A DNA stretch of 5,690 nt from an uncultured Bacilli bacterium (lineage in GTDB: Bacteria; Bacillota_I; Bacilli_A; RF39; UBA660), in contig CAKOYE010000057.1 in NCBI GenBank assembly GCA_934130485.1, positions 1 through 5,690 of the forward strand, read 5' to 3'. The notes below the pieces were generated by a model. The model was not told where the DNA came from and ran no database searches. It worked only from the letters and a program-made list of their open reading frames with translations. The position numbers were made by a program, and so were the translations under genes. Of this stretch, positions 4,381 to 5,690 are shown piece by piece. The first letter of the stretch is position 1. Each line of letters begins with the position of its first letter.

Positions 4381-5690
4381 ATGGCTAATAAAGCAATTAC
4401 AAGTAGGGATGTTGATTTTGCAAAATGGTATACAGATGTAGTAACAGCTGCCCACTTAGCAGATTATTCAAATGTAAAGGGATGTACTGTATTTGAACCA
4501 AATGGTTATGCGTTATGGGAGAAAATGCAACAGGAACTTGACAAAATGTTTAAACGTACTGGACATAAAAATGTTTACATGCCTTTATTAATACCTGAAA
4601 ATTTATTAAAAAAAGAGGGCGAATTAATAGATGGATTTGCACCAGAAGTTGCTTGGGTAACAATTGGTGGACAAAAAGAGTTAGAAGAAAAATTATGTAT
4701 AAGACCTACATCTGAAACTTTGTTTAGTGATTATTATTCATCTAAAGTAAAATCATATAGAGACTTACCAATGAAATATAATCAATGGTGTAGTGTTATG
4801 AGATGGGAAAAAGAAACAAGACCATTTTTAAGAAGTCGTGAATTTTTATGGCAAGAAGGACATACTGTTCACGCATCAAGTGAGGAAGCTGAAAAAGAAA
4901 CAAGAGATATGTTAAATATTTATAAAAAATTCTTTGAAGAATATTTAGCTATTCCTGTTATTTCAGGAAGAAAAACTAAAAGAGAACAATTTGCTGGTGC
5001 AGAATATACTCTTACTATAGAAGCTCTTATGTATAATGGTGTATCACTTCAATCAGCAACGAGTCATTATTTTGGTCAAAAATTTTCTAAGGCTTATGAT
5101 ATTAAATTTTTAAATAAAAATAATGAATTAGAATATGCATATCAAACTTCTTGGGGATCTACTACCCGTATGATAGGTGGACTTATTATGGTTCATAGTG
5201 ATGATGACGGACTTGTAATACCACCTCGTATTGCGCCTATTAATGTTGCCATAATAAAAATTGGTGAAAGTGAAGAAATGGATTCCTTAACAAATGACAT
5301 ATATAATAAATTAATAGAAAATGATATATCTGCTTATATTGATAATACAGATAAATCTGCTGGATTTAAATTTGCCGAAGCTGAGGTTAACGGAATTCCT
5401 ATTAGAATTGAAATAGGTAAAAGGGACTTAGAAAAAGGTTTAATTACAATTACTCGTCGTGATACTAAAGAAAAATATCAAGTATCAAAAGATATTGATA
5501 TAGTAGATTATGTAAAAAAACTTAATGATATAATTCAAAATGATATGTATAATAGAGCATTAGAAAGAAGAAATTCACAAATTTTTGAGGCTCATAATTT
5601 AGAAGAAGTTGAAAAAATTATGAATACACAACCAGGTTTTATTAAAGCTATGTGGTGTGGTTGTGAAGAATGTGAATTAAAAATGAAAGA
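4381..5690 (+). CDS. proS: Prolyl-tRNA synthetase, short (eukaryote-like) type, 3' end outside window
   Basis: Cytoplasmic class II aminoacyl-tRNA synthetase that charges tRNA-Pro with proline. The frame is open from ATG 4381 to the window edge (436 complete codons), and about 40 C-terminal residues should be missing by comparison with usual short ProRS length. Landmarks: R108-P-T-S-E (substrate pocket), motif 2 around R141-W-E-K-E-T-R-P-F-L-R-S-R-E-F, motif 3 region T-S-W258-G-S-T-T-R-M-I-G-G-L-I-M-V-H, then PPRIAPINVAII opening the anticodon-binding domain. The final visible part, M-W-C426-G-C428-E-E-C431, starts the Cys-rich C-terminal zinc-binding domain of this ProRS type. The long bacterial type carries an editing insertion between motifs 2 and 3; it is absent here. 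The start is supported by GAGGAG eight bases upstream. A T-box leader, common before Bacillota aminoacyl-tRNA synthetase genes, is absent. Confidence 0.97.
   Translation, partial: MANKAITSRDVDFAKWYTDVVTAAHLADYSNVKGCTVFEPNGYALWEKMQQELDKMFKRTGHKNVYMPLLIPENLLKKEGELIDGFAPEVAWVTIGGQKELEEKLCIRPTSETLFSDYYSSKVKSYRDLPMKYNQWCSVMRWEKETRPFLRSREFLWQEGHTVHASSEEAEKETRDMLNIYKKFFEEYLAIPVISGRKTKREQFAGAEYTLTIEALMYNGVSLQSATSHYFGQKFSKAYDIKFLNKNNELEYAYQTSWGSTTRMIGGLIMVHSDDDGLVIPPRIAPINVAIIKIGESEEMDSLTNDIYNKLIENDISAYIDNTDKSAGFKFAEAEVNGIPIRIEIGKRDLEKGLITITRRDTKEKYQVSKDIDIVDYVKKLNDIIQNDMYNRALERRNSQIFEAHNLEEVEKIMNTQPGFIKAMWCGCEECELKMK

Overview
The window is very AT-rich, with compact genes all on the + strand. Trp is read only from TGG, no in-frame TGA occurs, and strong GAGG-type ribosome binding sites sit before the starts. 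These features suggest a low-GC Bacillota or Mycoplasmatota-related bacterium (for example an uncultured gut Bacilli lineage) that uses TGA as a normal stop, although no gene here ends in TGA. That placement is inferred from composition and gene style.

Left part (1-1251): the 3' portion of a gene whose start lies outside the window. Its visible N-terminal part is five tandem 29-residue (87-bp) helical repeats, nearly identical at DNA level. One residue differs strongly between units: R, F, Y, Q, Q at repeat position 6, directly before an invariant Gly-Lys. A unique C-terminal half follows, with a stretch that weakly resembles sigma-70 region 2, an acidic linker and a short helical tail. The layout (short helix, variable loop residue, Gly-Lys, long helix) recalls TALE-type modular DNA-binding repeats. 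A repeat array joined to a possible RNA polymerase-binding domain is the most interesting item here. A hairpin-plus-T-run terminator ends the gene.

Middle part (1252-4327): a likely operon for cell-surface acyl transfer. A good extended -10 promoter and a 5' leader with a long inverted repeat precede a small lipoprotein (probable DUF4358 family). A membrane-bound O-acyltransferase (MBOAT) and an anchored extracellular DHHW/AlgX-like SGNH protein follow. The MBOAT would move acyl groups across the membrane and the DHHW protein would pass them to, or remove them from, a surface glycan; the substrate cannot be read from the sequence. A hairpin at the lipoprotein-MBOAT junction looks like a terminator but also contains the MBOAT ribosome binding site, so it may set the ratio of the first to the later genes. 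The MBOAT-DHHW junction is tightly coupled.

Right part (4328-5690): a perfect extended -10 element with a very short leader precedes proS, prolyl-tRNA synthetase of the short, eukaryote-like type. It is cut by the right edge just inside its C-terminal Cys-rich zinc region.

No RNA genes, insertion sequences, CRISPR arrays or minus-strand genes were seen.
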